In this document: positions 16,395-24,782 of the stretch, one piece after another
Layout of the letters: each line of letters begins with the position of its first letter
Position numbering within the stretch: position 1 is the first letter of the stretch
Origin: Candidatus Agathobaculum merdipullorum
Lineage (GTDB): Bacteria; Bacillota; Clostridia; Oscillospirales; Butyricicoccaceae
DNA length: 42,475 bases
Direction: 5' to 3'
NCBI GenBank assembly: GCA_019115185.1
Contig: DXDZ01000003.1
Coordinates: 1 to 42,475 of the forward strand
Notes under the pieces: model-generated
What the model was told of the DNA's origin: nothing
Seen by the model: only the letters and a program-made list of their open reading frames with translations
Database searches by the model: none
Made by a program: the position numbers and the translations under genes

Positions 16395-18611
16395 ATGGCA
16401 AAGAAGAAAAACGACGAGCCAAAAGTATATAAAGAGCATCCTTCGGTTGATCAGCGTATCACGGATACGCTGCGCGAGAACTATATGCCGTATGCGATGA
16501 GCGTTATCGTTTCGCGTGCAATCCCGGAGATCGACGGCTTTAAGCCGTCGCACCGCAAGCTGCTGTACACGATGTACAAGATGGGGCTGCTGAATGGCAA
16601 CCGCACCAAGTCGGCCAATATCGTTGGTTCGACCATGAAGCTCAATCCGCACGGTGACGCTGCGATCTACGAGACAATGGTGCGTCTGACGCGCGGCAAT
16701 GAGGCGTTGCTAATGCCGTTTGTCGATTCTAAGGGCAACTTCGGCAAGGTATATTCGCGCGATATGGCTTACGCTGCGCCGCGCTATACCGAGGCAAAGC
16801 TGGATGCGTTCTGCGCGGAGCTGTTCCGTGATATCGACACGGATGCGGTCGATTTCGTCGATAACTACGACGGCACAATGAAGGAGCCGACGTTGCTGCC
16901 GACTACCTTCCCAAACATTCTGGTTTCTGCCAACACGGGTATTGCGGTCGGCATGGCGTCCAACTTCTGCGGTTTTAATCTGGAAGAGGTATGCCGCACA
17001 ACGATCGAATGCATCAAGAATCCGGAGCACGATCTGCTCACAACGCTGCCTGCGCCGGACTTCACGACCGGCGGCGAGCTGATCTATGACGAGAAGGAGA
17101 TACGTTCGATCTACGAGACCGGGCGTGGCTCATTCAAGGTGCGTGCCAAGTGGACGTTTGATAAAAAGGACAACCTGATCGAGATTACGGAAATCCCGTA
17201 CACCACCACGATCGAGGCGATCATCGACAAGATCGCCGAACTGGCGAAGTCCGGCAAGCTGCGCGAGATCGCTGATGTGCGCGACGAGACCGACCTGTCA
17301 GGCCTCAAAATTGCAATTGACCTCAAGCGCGGCACTGACCCGGATAAGCTGATGGCAAAGCTGATGAAGCTGACGCCGCTCATGGACAGCTTTTCCTGCA
17401 ATTTCAATGTGTTGATCGGCGGCATGCCGCGTGTGCTGGGTGTGCGTGAGCTGCTCGAGGAGTGGACAGCATGGCGCACCGAGTGCGTGCGTCGCCGCGT
17501 GTTCTTTGACCTGAACAAGAAAAAGGACAAGCTGCATTTGCTGCACGGTCTGGCCAAGATTTTGCTGGATATTGACAAGGCGATTCGCATTATCCGCGAG
17601 ACCGAGGAGGATGCCGAGGTCATTCCCAACCTGATGATCGGCTTCGGTATCGACCAGATTCAGGCGGAGTTCATTGCGGATATTCGCCTGCGCAACATCA
17701 ATAAGGAATATATCCTCAAACGCACGCAGGAAACCGAAGCGCTCGAAAAGGAGATCGCCAAACTCGAAGAGATCGTCAAATCTAAGACGAAGATTCGCAA
17801 TATCATCGTCAAAGAGCTGGAGCAGGTTATCAAGAAATACCCGTCGCCGCGCCGTACCCGTCTGGTAACCGCCGGGGCGGTACCGGAGTTCGATGAGGAG
17901 GACCACATCGAGGATTACGCGGTGCTGCTGTTCCTGACGCGCGAGGGCTACTTCAAGAAGATCACGCCGCAGTCGTGGCGCATGTCGCAGGAGCACAAGC
18001 TCAAGGACGGCGACGAGGTGATCTGGCAGGCTGAAACGACAAACAAAGCCGAAATAGTGTTCTTCACCAATATGCAGCAAGCCTACAAGGCGCACCTTTA
18101 TGACTTTGAGGACTGTAAAGCGTCCGTGTTGGGCGATTATCTTGCCGGTAAACTGGGGATGGACGAGGGAGAGACACCAGTCTATGCCATGCTGCCGGGC
18201 GATTACAAGGGCAATATGGTTATCGTGTTCCAGAACGGTAAGGCTGCACGCTTTTCGCTCGAAAGCTTTGAGACCAAGACCAATCGCCGCCGACTGACCG
18301 GCGCGTACTCGGCCAAGTCGCCTGCGGTGGCGTTCTTCCATCCGGTCGATGAAGAAACCGAGATCACCATGTTCTCGACTGCTAACCGCGCGCTGACCTT
18401 CCGTGCGAACATGCTGGATATCAAGGCCAGCCGTTCGACGCAGGGCGTACAGGCTATGGTGCTGCGCGGCAAGCACACGATTACACGCGCCTGCCGTATG
18501 GAGGAGGCCGGATTATCGGACAACGGCCGCTACCGTTGCCGCAGCATCCCGTCAATCGGGGCGCTGCTGACCGATGAGGACTTGCCTGAAAAGCAGATCA
18601 AGTTTGAATAA
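16395..18611 (+). CDS. Type IIA topoisomerase A subunit (GyrA/ParC family)
   Basis: This is the DNA-cleaving subunit partnering the preceding B subunit. The 738 residues contain the winged-helix breakage domain with PHGDAAIYETMVRLTR and the catalytic Tyr131 in AAPRYTEAKL, then the tower and coiled-coil gate (KKKDKLHLLHGLAKILLDID and later QETEALEKEIAKLEE). The C-terminal domain from about 500 is short and degenerate compared with GyrA (normally above 800 residues), and I see no clean GyrA box (QRRGGKG). This points to topoisomerase IV-like decatenation or relaxation rather than supercoiling. AAGGAG lies 10 bases before the ATG. A terminator follows. Confidence 0.9.
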   Translation: MAKKKNDEPKVYKEHPSVDQRITDTLRENYMPYAMSVIVSRAIPEIDGFKPSHRKLLYTMYKMGLLNGNRTKSANIVGSTMKLNPHGDAAIYETMVRLTRGNEALLMPFVDSKGNFGKVYSRDMAYAAPRYTEAKLDAFCAELFRDIDTDAVDFVDNYDGTMKEPTLLPTTFPNILVSANTGIAVGMASNFCGFNLEEVCRTTIECIKNPEHDLLTTLPAPDFTTGGELIYDEKEIRSIYETGRGSFKVRAKWTFDKKDNLIEITEIPYTTTIEAIIDKIAELAKSGKLREIADVRDETDLSGLKIAIDLKRGTDPDKLMAKLMKLTPLMDSFSCNFNVLIGGMPRVLGVRELLEEWTAWRTECVRRRVFFDLNKKKDKLHLLHGLAKILLDIDKAIRIIRETEEDAEVIPNLMIGFGIDQIQAEFIADIRLRNINKEYILKRTQETEALEKEIAKLEEIVKSKTKIRNIIVKELEQVIKKYPSPRRTRLVTAGAVPEFDEEDHIEDYAVLLFLTREGYFKKITPQSWRMSQEHKLKDGDEVIWQAETTNKAEIVFFTNMQQAYKAHLYDFEDCKASVLGDYLAGKLGMDEGETPVYAMLPGDYKGNMVIVFQNGKAARFSLESFETKTNRRRLTGAYSAKSPAVAFFHPVDEETEITMFSTANRALTFRANMLDIKASRSTQGVQAMVLRGKHTITRACRMEEAGLSDNGRYRCRSIPSIGALLTDEDLPEKQIKFE

Positions 18612-18619
18612 ATGCAAAT

Positions 18620-18656
18620 GCCCGCTGCACATTGGCTGTGCGGCGGGCTTTGTCTT
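18620..18656 (+). terminator. Terminator after the topoisomerase pair
   Basis: A 12-base stem (GCCCGCTGCACA at 18620-18631 with 18637-18648, one G-U pair) and a 5-base loop, followed by TTTGTCTT. Its end overlaps the -35 box of the next promoter. Confidence 0.85.
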
Positions 18657-18683
18657 GCACGTACTTTTGCACTGTGCTATAAT
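18655..18683 (+). promoter_or_regulatory. Promoter of the aminotransferase gene
   Basis: TTGCAC at 18655-18660, a 17-base spacer and TATAAT at 18678-18683, 29 bases before the start codon. Confidence 0.8.
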
Positions 18684-18712
18684 AAATTCCATAAGAAAGG
18701 AGCGGGATTTAT

Positions 18713-19903
18713 ATGCTCAATCAGCAGATGGCCGCGCTGGGGAACAACCGTTCCACCATCCGCGAGCTTTTTGAATACGGCAACCAGCGCGCGGCGGTGG
18801 TCGGCCGGGAAAACGTGTTTGATTTTTCAATCGGCAATCCGAATGTGCCTGCACCGGACGCGGTGCGGCAGGCAATTTTGGCCGAGGCCGCGGGAGACCC
18901 AGTCGCGCTGCATGGCTACACCTCTGCGCAGGGCGCGGCGGATGTGCGCAAAGCGCTGGCGGATGATCTCAACCGTCGCTTTGGTACGTCGTACACGGGC
19001 GACAGCCTGTATCTGACCGCGGGTGCGGCAGCGGCGCTGTCCTGTGCGTTCAAGGCAATTGCCTGTCCGGGGGATGAATTCGTCATTCTTGCACCGTATT
19101 TTCCGGAATATATCATGTTCATTGAGCGCGGGGCAGGGGCGAAATGTGTGATTGTGCCGCCGTCCATCGCGGATTTTCAGATCGACTTTGACGCGCTGGA
19201 ACAGGCGCTGAACGAGCATACCAAGGCGGTTGTCGTCAATTCTCCGAATAACCCCTCGGGCGCGGTCTATTCCGAACAGACGGTGGGGCAGCTGGCTGCA
19301 CTTTTGCGTGAAAAAGAAAAGCAGTATGGGCACCCGATCTATCTGGTGTCGGATGAACCCTACCGCGAGATCGTATATGATGGGGTACAGGTGCCATTTG
19401 TGCCGAACTACTATGACGACACCATTGTTTGCTATTCTTATTCCAAGTCACTTTCGCTGCCGGGCGAGCGTATCGGCTATGTGTTGGTGCCGCCGCAGGC
19501 GGCCGACAGCGCGGACCTGTATGCGGCTGTGTGCGGCGCGGGCCGTGCACTGGGCTATGTATGCGCACCCAGCTTGTTCCAGCGTGTGGTGGCGCGCTGC
19601 GTGGGACAGACAGGGGATATTTCGGTCTATCAGACCAACCGTGATCTGCTTTATGATGGCTTGACCCAAATGGGATATGCCTGCGTCAAGCCTGCGGGTG
19701 CGTTTTATTTGTTTCCGCAGACACTTGAGCCGGATGACCGTGCGTTCTGCGAGCGCGCGAAGAAATATGATTTGCTGGTTGTGCCGGGCGCAGACTTTGG
19801 TGCACCGGGCCATATGCGTATTTCCTATTGCGTGCAGACCGAAACCATTCGGCGTGCGCTGCCGCTTTTTGCAGAACTCGCTAAAGAATATGGAAAAGGT
19901 TAA
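18713..19903 (+). CDS. PLP-dependent aminotransferase, class I/II
   Basis: A fold-type I pyridoxal-phosphate aminotransferase acting on an amino acid not determinable from sequence. The 396 residues have the usual length and motifs: FSIGNPNVPAPD near the N-terminus, VVVNSPNNPSGAVYS with the PLP-contacting Asn, SDEPYREIVYDG with the PLP Asp/Tyr, and the Schiff-base Lys245 in SYSKSLSLPGERIGYV. The C-terminal arginine block is HMRISYCVQTE. It has its own promoter and an AAAGGAG ribosome site, and it stands alone between two terminators. An aspartate/tyrosine/aromatic-type enzyme is a reasonable guess. Confidence 0.92.
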   Translation: MLNQQMAALGNNRSTIRELFEYGNQRAAVVGRENVFDFSIGNPNVPAPDAVRQAILAEAAGDPVALHGYTSAQGAADVRKALADDLNRRFGTSYTGDSLYLTAGAAAALSCAFKAIACPGDEFVILAPYFPEYIMFIERGAGAKCVIVPPSIADFQIDFDALEQALNEHTKAVVVNSPNNPSGAVYSEQTVGQLAALLREKEKQYGHPIYLVSDEPYREIVYDGVQVPFVPNYYDDTIVCYSYSKSLSLPGERIGYVLVPPQAADSADLYAAVCGAGRALGYVCAPSLFQRVVARCVGQTGDISVYQTNRDLLYDGLTQMGYACVKPAGAFYLFPQTLEPDDRAFCERAKKYDLLVVPGADFGAPGHMRISYCVQTETIRRALPLFAELAKEYGKG

Positions 19904-20019
19904 GTTGTTGAAAACTTCTAATTAACTTCTGCAAAATATGTACAAAATGTTAACAAGCATAGGTAAAAGTGCATAAAAATAAACGTCGTTAGTTGTTTGA
20001 TATTCATAAAACATGCCGC

Positions 20020-20051
20020 TTGTTTTTTCGCCGCGCTGCGTGTATTATAAT
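20020..20051 (+). promoter_or_regulatory. Promoter of the 34-codon gene
   Basis: TTGTTT at 20020-20025, followed by the overlapping -10 candidates TATTAT (20043-20048, 17-base spacing) and TATAAT (20046-20051, 20-base spacing). The AT-rich 19904-20019 upstream holds no gene and may act as an UP-like region. Confidence 0.6.
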
Positions 20052-20109
20052 AGCAGAGATCAGGAAAACGATCTCAGAAACATTACACGAAAAGGAGCGT
20101 GACGAAATC

Positions 20110-20214
20110 ATGATGAAGGGTTTCTTCAATGATCTGGTCGCAGCGCGTATGCTGGATCTGGGCCAGAACCGCGTCAAGTCGATGTCTCGCAAGGCGCGTC
20201 ACACCGCCAAGTAA
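20110..20214 (+). CDS. Small basic protein of 34 residues, unknown
   Basis: The frame begins ATGATG at 20110 with AAAGGAGCG upstream. It encodes an N-terminal amphipathic stretch (MKGFFNDLVAARMLDL) and a basic tail (RVKSMSRKARHTAK). It has its own promoter and a strong terminator 75 bases after the stop, so it is very probably expressed. I do not recognise the family. The basic tail would suit nucleic-acid or ribosome binding, but that is only a guess. Upstream in-frame codons back to 19993 precede the promoter and are not used. Confidence 0.6.
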   Translation: MMKGFFNDLVAARMLDLGQNRVKSMSRKARHTAK

Positions 20215-20288
20215 TGTGAAATCATTACGGTGGCTGATGTGGCTGCCCTGAGGAGTCAAAAATGAAATGACAAATGAAAACGGCATGT

Positions 20289-20322
20289 AAAAGACCTTCC
20301 GGAGTGGTTCGGAAGGTCTTTT
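20289..20322. terminator. Bidirectional terminator between convergent small genes
   Basis: AAAAGACCTTCCG at 20289-20301 pairs with CGGAAGGTCTTTT at 20310-20322. The A-run and T-run on the two flanks let it serve both the 34-codon gene and the minus-strand gene ending at 20332. Confidence 0.9.
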
Positions 20323-20331
20323 GCTGTGCGC

Positions 20332-20505
20332 TCAGCCGGAGCGGCGGCGTCGGACAAGGGCGGCAGTGTGCCGGTGGAAGAACTCGGCACGTTCCGCTGC
20401 GGTTGCAGGACGGATTTGCGGTTTGCCGCAGTCAGGGCAGGCGCGCTGTTGTTCGCTGCCGAGAAAAATATAGTGGCAGCATTTGGTCTGACAACTGTAA
20501 ATCAT
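20332..20505 (-). CDS. Small zinc-ribbon-like protein, unknown
   Basis: The 57 residues carry Cys in CQTKCCHYIF near the start and a CPDCGKPQIR knuckle, a rubredoxin-like or zinc-ribbon metal site. A basic RRRRSG tail follows. On the minus strand the ATG at 20505 is preceded by AGGAGG with 8-base spacing, which fixes the start three codons downstream of an in-frame GTG. It converges with the 34-codon gene on a shared terminator. It is probably a single-gene unit; function unknown. Confidence 0.75.
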   Translation of the reverse strand: MIYSCQTKCCHYIFLGSEQQRACPDCGKPQIRPATAAERAEFFHRHTAALVRRRRSG

Positions 20506-20564
20506 GCCGTTCACCTCCTATGGTCATAGAATACCAGAGGAAGTGTCCGATAAAAGTCCCTTAC

Positions 20565-20593
20565 TTGCGGGGGGACGGGAAAAATGCTATACT
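20565..20593 (+). promoter_or_regulatory. Promoter of the DMT transporter gene
   Basis: TTGCGG at 20565-20570, a 17-base spacer and TATACT at 20588-20593, 30 bases before the ATG. Confidence 0.6.
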
Positions 20594-20623
20594 GGCTTCA
20601 CGTCAGAAAAAGGGGAAGAGCAA

Positions 20624-21553
20624 ATGAAGGAACAAAAAACAGGAGTATTTCGTCGGTTATATATGCCTGCGGTCTTGTGTACCGCGCTGTGGGGCAGTGC
20701 AGCCCCCTGCATCAAAAAAGGATATGAGTTGTTTGCCATTGCGTCGGATGCACCGTTCTCCCAGCTGTACTTTGCGGGCTGGCGGTTTGCTTTGGCGGGG
20801 CTGCTGGTGCTGCTGGTAGCGCGGATCAAGGGACACCGTATCGTTCCGGTGCGCAGCGAGTGGAAACCGATTTTTTGGATCTGTCTGTTCCAGAGCATGA
20901 TCCAATATGTGTGCTATTACATTGGCCTGTCCGGGACGACGGGCACCAAAGGAGCGGTGCTGTCCGGCACGCAGACCTTTTTTGCGCTCATCTTGGCGCA
21001 TCTGTTTTTGCAGAACGATAAGATGAACCGGCAGAAGGTGCTCGGTTGTCTGTGCGGCTTTGCGGGTGTGCTGGTGCTCGGGCTGGGCGGACTGAACGGC
21101 TTTAACCTGCACGGCGACGGTTTAGTGCTGTTGTCAGCGGTGTCGGCCGGTGCAGGTGCACTGGTTTCCCGCATCTATACACCGGGACGCGACCCGATGC
21201 TGCTGACCGGTTGGCAGCTGCTTCTGGGTGGAGTCTTCCTGCTGGTGGTCGGTTTGCTGGGCGGAGGCCAGCTTGGGGCGGTCACGTCGGTCGGAGTGCT
21301 GCTGCTGGCGTATATGGTGGTGTTGTCTGCCGCAGCGTTTACGATCTGGACGGCGCTGCTGGGCAAATTCCCGGTGGGCAAGGTCAGCTTGTTCTGCTTT
21401 TTGATTCCGGTATTCGGCGCGCTGATTTCCGCGATCGTGCTGGGTGAGCAGATTTTGACGCTGCGCAATCTGAGCGCGCTGGTGCTGGTCAGCGGCGGTA
21501 TTGCGATTGCAAACTATGTGCGCGAGAGTAAAACAGAGGGCGGGCAGGCATAA
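20624..21553 (+). CDS. DMT superfamily (EamA) transporter
   Basis: A membrane exporter of the drug/metabolite transporter family, usually ten helices in two EamA repeats. The 309 residues are almost entirely hydrophobic segments joined by short basic loops. The first repeat begins AVLCTALWGSAAPCIKK; the second contains LVLLSAVSAGAGALVSRIYT and ends with FCFLIPVFGALISAIVLGEQI, the typical last-helix block with the conserved GE. I chose the ATG at 20624 behind AGGGGAAGAG. The substrate cannot be told. It ends 25 bases before the MBOAT gene, so it may be co-transcribed with the surface cassette. Confidence 0.9.
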   Translation: MKEQKTGVFRRLYMPAVLCTALWGSAAPCIKKGYELFAIASDAPFSQLYFAGWRFALAGLLVLLVARIKGHRIVPVRSEWKPIFWICLFQSMIQYVCYYIGLSGTTGTKGAVLSGTQTFFALILAHLFLQNDKMNRQKVLGCLCGFAGVLVLGLGGLNGFNLHGDGLVLLSAVSAGAGALVSRIYTPGRDPMLLTGWQLLLGGVFLLVVGLLGGGQLGAVTSVGVLLLAYMVVLSAAAFTIWTALLGKFPVGKVSLFCFLIPVFGALISAIVLGEQILTLRNLSALVLVSGGIAIANYVRESKTEGGQA

Positions 21554-21578
21554 TAAAGAGAAAAAAGGAAAAATCAAC

Positions 21579-22955
21579 ATGGTTTTCAGTTCGGCAATTT
21601 TTCTGTTCATCTTTCTGCCGGTCGTGTTCGTGCTCGACCGCCTGCTGCGCGGCATCCGGGCAAAAAACATCCTGCTGCTTGTGGCGAGCCTGATCTTTTA
21701 CTCGTTCGGGCAGCCGGTCTATCTGCCGTTGCTGCTGCTGAGCGTCGTGCTCAACTATGTGTGCGGCCTGCTCGCAGCGGGAAAGCATCCCAAACTGGGG
21801 GTGTCAATTGCGGTAGCGGGTGGCATTGGTCTGTTGGCGGTGTTTAAGTATGCAGATTTTGCGATTGGTACGGTGAATGGCTGGTTTGGAACGTCGCTGC
21901 CGCTGACCGGTATTGCGCTGCCGATCGGTATTTCGTTCTTCACGTTTCAGGGGCTTTCCTATGTGATCGACGTGTATCGGGATCGTTCGGTTGTCTCGCG
22001 GTCGTTTATCAAGGTGCTGCTGTATATTTCTTTCTTTCCGCAGCTGATCGCGGGACCGATTGTTAAATACCATGACATCGAAAAAGAGATCGACCAGCGG
22101 CAGACCACGCCGCGCGAGACTGCGCTGGGCATTCGGCGGTTTATCTGCGGTTTGTCCAAAAAGCTGCTGATCTCCAACGCAATGGGACAGATGGCGGACG
22201 CAGTGTTCGCGTTGCCTGCGGGCGAAATCGGTATGTTCGCTGCGTGGACGGGCGCAATCTGCTACACCTTACAAATCTACTTTGACTTTTCCGGTTACAG
22301 CGATATGGCGATCGGCATGGGCCGCATGTTTGGCTTTCATTTCCTCGAGAATTTCGATTACCCATACGCTTCCACCACCATTCAAGAGTTTTGGCGGCGT
22401 TGGCATATCTCGCTTTCCACATGGTTTCGGGATTATCTGTATATCCCGCTGGGCGGCAACCGCAAGGGCAGGGTGCGCACCTGGATCAATCGTGTGATTG
22501 TGTTCTTTACGACCGGCCTGTGGCACGGCGCAAACTGGACGTTTGTGCTGTGGGGCCTGTGGCATGGCCTGTTCTCTGTGCTGGAGGACAGCGGCGTCGT
22601 GCCAAAGGAGCGGCTCCGGGGCAGAGTAGTCGGCCATGTCTATACCGTGCTGGTGGTCGTGCTTGGCTTTACACTGTTTCGTGCGGAATCGCTTGCGCAG
22701 GCGGGAGCCATGTTTGCTGCGATGTTCACCGGCGTTGGTTTAGGCTGGACAGGAACAGTGACCGTATGTTCATTATTTACACCTGCATTCTTACTGACGC
22801 TGGTTTTAGCGCTTGTGCTCAGCGTTCCGACCGCAAAGCGGTTGCAGCCGAAAAATGAATCGATCACGCTGGCAGGCGCAATGGCACTGTTGGTGCTGTG
22901 CATGCTGAACCTTTCGGCTGGCACGTTCAACCCCTTTATCTATTTCCAGTTTTAA
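21579..22955 (+). CDS. MBOAT-family O-acyltransferase (AlgI/DltB-like)
   Basis: A multi-pass membrane enzyme that passes acetyl groups from the cytoplasm to extracellular polysaccharide or wall polymer. The 458 residues contain FFTFQGLSYVIDVYRD, SFFPQLIAGPIVKY, the FDYPYASTTIQEFWRRWHISLSTWFRDYLYIPLGG block, and the probable catalytic His316 in TGLWHGANW with a second WHG at His329. All are diagnostic of the AlgI subfamily. The ATG at 21579, after AAAAAGGAAA, matches the family start (MVFSSAIFLFIFLPVV). The next gene is a DHHW protein, the usual extracellular partner. Confidence 0.95.
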   Translation: MVFSSAIFLFIFLPVVFVLDRLLRGIRAKNILLLVASLIFYSFGQPVYLPLLLLSVVLNYVCGLLAAGKHPKLGVSIAVAGGIGLLAVFKYADFAIGTVNGWFGTSLPLTGIALPIGISFFTFQGLSYVIDVYRDRSVVSRSFIKVLLYISFFPQLIAGPIVKYHDIEKEIDQRQTTPRETALGIRRFICGLSKKLLISNAMGQMADAVFALPAGEIGMFAAWTGAICYTLQIYFDFSGYSDMAIGMGRMFGFHFLENFDYPYASTTIQEFWRRWHISLSTWFRDYLYIPLGGNRKGRVRTWINRVIVFFTTGLWHGANWTFVLWGLWHGLFSVLEDSGVVPKERLRGRVVGHVYTVLVVVLGFTLFRAESLAQAGAMFAAMFTGVGLGWTGTVTVCSLFTPAFLLTLVLALVLSVPTAKRLQPKNESITLAGAMALLVLCMLNLSAGTFNPFIYFQF

Positions 22956-22966
22956 AGGAGGCTGCC

Positions 22967-24046
22967 ATGAAATATAGAATTTTTACCGCAGCCTTCGTGC
23001 TGCTCTGTCTGCTGCCCTCGGCGGGTATGCTGTTCCTGCCGCCGACGCAGGCGGCCGCCAATGAGCGCCTGTCACCCAAGCCCACGCTGCACAATGAGGA
23101 TGGCAGTTGGAACACCGCGGTGCTCGATCAGGTGACCGATTATATCGCTGACCACTTTGCGCTGCGGCAGGAAATGGTTGCGGCAAACGCCGCCTTGCAG
23201 ACTACGCTGCTGGCCACTTCTCCGGCGGAGGATGTGATTTACGGCTCGGACGGCTGGCTGTACTACGCTCAAACACTGGACGATTATCAGAATCATGCTA
23301 CGCTGACCGACGAGCAGGCGCAGCAGATTGCGCAGACGGTTGCGGATATGCAGGCTTATTGTGAGGCTCGCGGCGCGCGCTTTTTGTTCACCATTGCGCC
23401 CAATAAGAACTCGCTTTATCCCGAACATATGCCCGCACGCTATCTGCAAAGCGATTCCCCGGGCAATTACGAATTAGTTAAACCGTATTTGCAGGAATAT
23501 GGGGTGAATTACGCAGATTTGTTCACTTTTTTGTCCGAGCAGGACGAAACGCTCTATCTGCGCACCGATTCGCACTGGACCAACCGCGGTGCCGCACTTG
23601 CGCATGACTTCCTGATGCAGACGCTCGGCTTGCCCTATACGGCGTTTGGGGGCGCACCTTACACGACCGAGAACACCCACCGTGGCGATTTGTATGAAAT
23701 GCTGTATCCCAAGGGGAGTAAACTGGAAGCGCAGCAGCAGTACGAAATCGATTTTTCCTATGTCACGCCGCCGCGTACAGCCGAGGATATTTTGATCCAA
23801 ACCACAAGCGAGCATGCGCAGAACGGTCGTTTGATTCTGTGCCGTGATTCGTTCGGTAATGCGTTACACCCCTTTTTGGCTGCGGACTTCCGCGAAGCGG
23901 TTATCACACGCCAGATGCCCTATCCACTCACGCAGGTGCAGGCGGGCGACACAGTGATCGTTGAGATCGTTGAGCGCAACCTTGAAAATTTGCTCAAATA
24001 TCCGCCGGATTTGGGGAACAACCAAGAGGCGGAATCCGTCGAATAA
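22967..24046 (+). CDS. DHHW/AlgX-like (SGNH-type) extracellular acetylation partner
   Basis: A 359-residue secreted or membrane-anchored protein with a hydrophobic N-terminus (about 5-30). It carries the SGNH-like motifs of AlgJ/AlgX proteins: YGSDGWLYY, FLFTIAPNKNSLYPEHMP, DSHW at 201-204 (Asp and His of the catalytic triad), and the Ser295 block LCRDSFGNAL. Such proteins finish O-acetylation of polysaccharides delivered by an MBOAT partner. AAAGGAGG lies 5 bases before the ATG at 22967, and only 11 bases separate it from the MBOAT stop, so the two form a unit. The polymer that is modified is unknown. Confidence 0.92.
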   Translation: MKYRIFTAAFVLLCLLPSAGMLFLPPTQAAANERLSPKPTLHNEDGSWNTAVLDQVTDYIADHFALRQEMVAANAALQTTLLATSPAEDVIYGSDGWLYYAQTLDDYQNHATLTDEQAQQIAQTVADMQAYCEARGARFLFTIAPNKNSLYPEHMPARYLQSDSPGNYELVKPYLQEYGVNYADLFTFLSEQDETLYLRTDSHWTNRGAALAHDFLMQTLGLPYTAFGGAPYTTENTHRGDLYEMLYPKGSKLEAQQQYEIDFSYVTPPRTAEDILIQTTSEHAQNGRLILCRDSFGNALHPFLAADFREAVITRQMPYPLTQVQAGDTVIVEIVERNLENLLKYPPDLGNNQEAESVE

Positions 24047-24082
24047 ATCAGAGACAACCAGAAATAATTGGGAGGACAAGAT

Positions 24083-24736
24083 ATGAAAAAGAAAATGACA
24101 GCCCTGCTGCTGGCGCTGATTCTGTGCGGCAGTCTGGCAGCCTGCGGCAGCAATCAGGATACCGCAGCCGAGGATAAACAGGAAAATGAGACCGTTGACG
24201 CGGTAAAGGATGAGCAAAACACGGACAAGACCGAGGATGAAACCCGCGAAGAGGACAAGGCTGAAGCGGACAAGGATGCCGCTGCCGACAGTCAGACTTC
24301 GGACAGCACGGCGCAGTCCAAGCCGCAGACGGGCAGCACTTCGTCCGGCACGAGCACGGGCAGCAGTTCGACCAGCAAACCGCAGTCGAGCGGCAGTTCG
24401 TCGTCTGGTTCGACTTCTTCGAGTGGCAGCACGACCAGCAAGCCTTCGTCGGGCAGCTCGTCCGGCAGTACTTCGACCAGCAAGCCGGAATCCACTCCGG
24501 CTCCCGCACCGCAGCCTGAGCCGGAACCGGAACCGGCCAAGCCGACCGCTTCGCAGGCATCTGGTTACATCGGTTCGTCTGCCTCTGCGCTGGAGGGCGC
24601 GCTCGGCTCGCCCAGCTCCAAGACCTATTCGCCCAGCTGCATGGGTGAGGGAGAGGACGGCGTATGGACGTACAGCGGATTTACCGTGTACACCTACCGC
24701 GAAAACGGCGTTGAGACCGTCGAGGCGGTGTCATAA
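24083..24736 (+). CDS. Lipoprotein with Ser/Thr-rich linker and short C-terminal domain
   Basis: The 217 residues begin with a lipoprotein signal peptide ending LAAC, with Cys21 as the lipidated residue. An acidic segment (about 25-75) and a long Ser/Gly/Thr/Lys linker with SKPQSSGSSSSG-type repeats follow, then Pro/Glu repeats. The C-terminal 60 residues resemble a compact domain (YIGSSASALEGALGSPSS...SCMGEGEDGVWTYSGFTVYTY). GGGAGG lies 7 bases before the ATG. It follows the acetylation pair by 36 bases and is closed by a terminator, so it may belong to the same surface programme. I do not know the C-terminal domain's function. Confidence 0.82.
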   Translation: MKKKMTALLLALILCGSLAACGSNQDTAAEDKQENETVDAVKDEQNTDKTEDETREEDKAEADKDAAADSQTSDSTAQSKPQTGSTSSGTSTGSSSTSKPQSSGSSSSGSTSSSGSTTSKPSSGSSSGSTSTSKPESTPAPAPQPEPEPEPAKPTASQASGYIGSSASALEGALGSPSSKTYSPSCMGEGEDGVWTYSGFTVYTYRENGVETVEAVS

Positions 24737-24744
24737 GCAAAACG

Positions 24745-24776
24745 AAAACCTCTGCCAAGCGGCAGAGGTTTTTTGT
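24745..24776 (+). terminator. Terminator after the lipoprotein gene
   Basis: AAAACCTCTGCC at 24745-24756 pairs with 24761-24772 around AAGC, followed by T residues. It also lies just past the end of the convergent acetyltransferase gene and may act in both directions. Confidence 0.93.
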
Positions 24777-24782
24777 GTTTTT

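Noticed and set aside
14401..16422. A 673-codon minus-strand frame opposite the topoisomerase B gene
   Set aside because: Antisense shadow; the plus strand carries clear ATPase and TOPRIM motifs.
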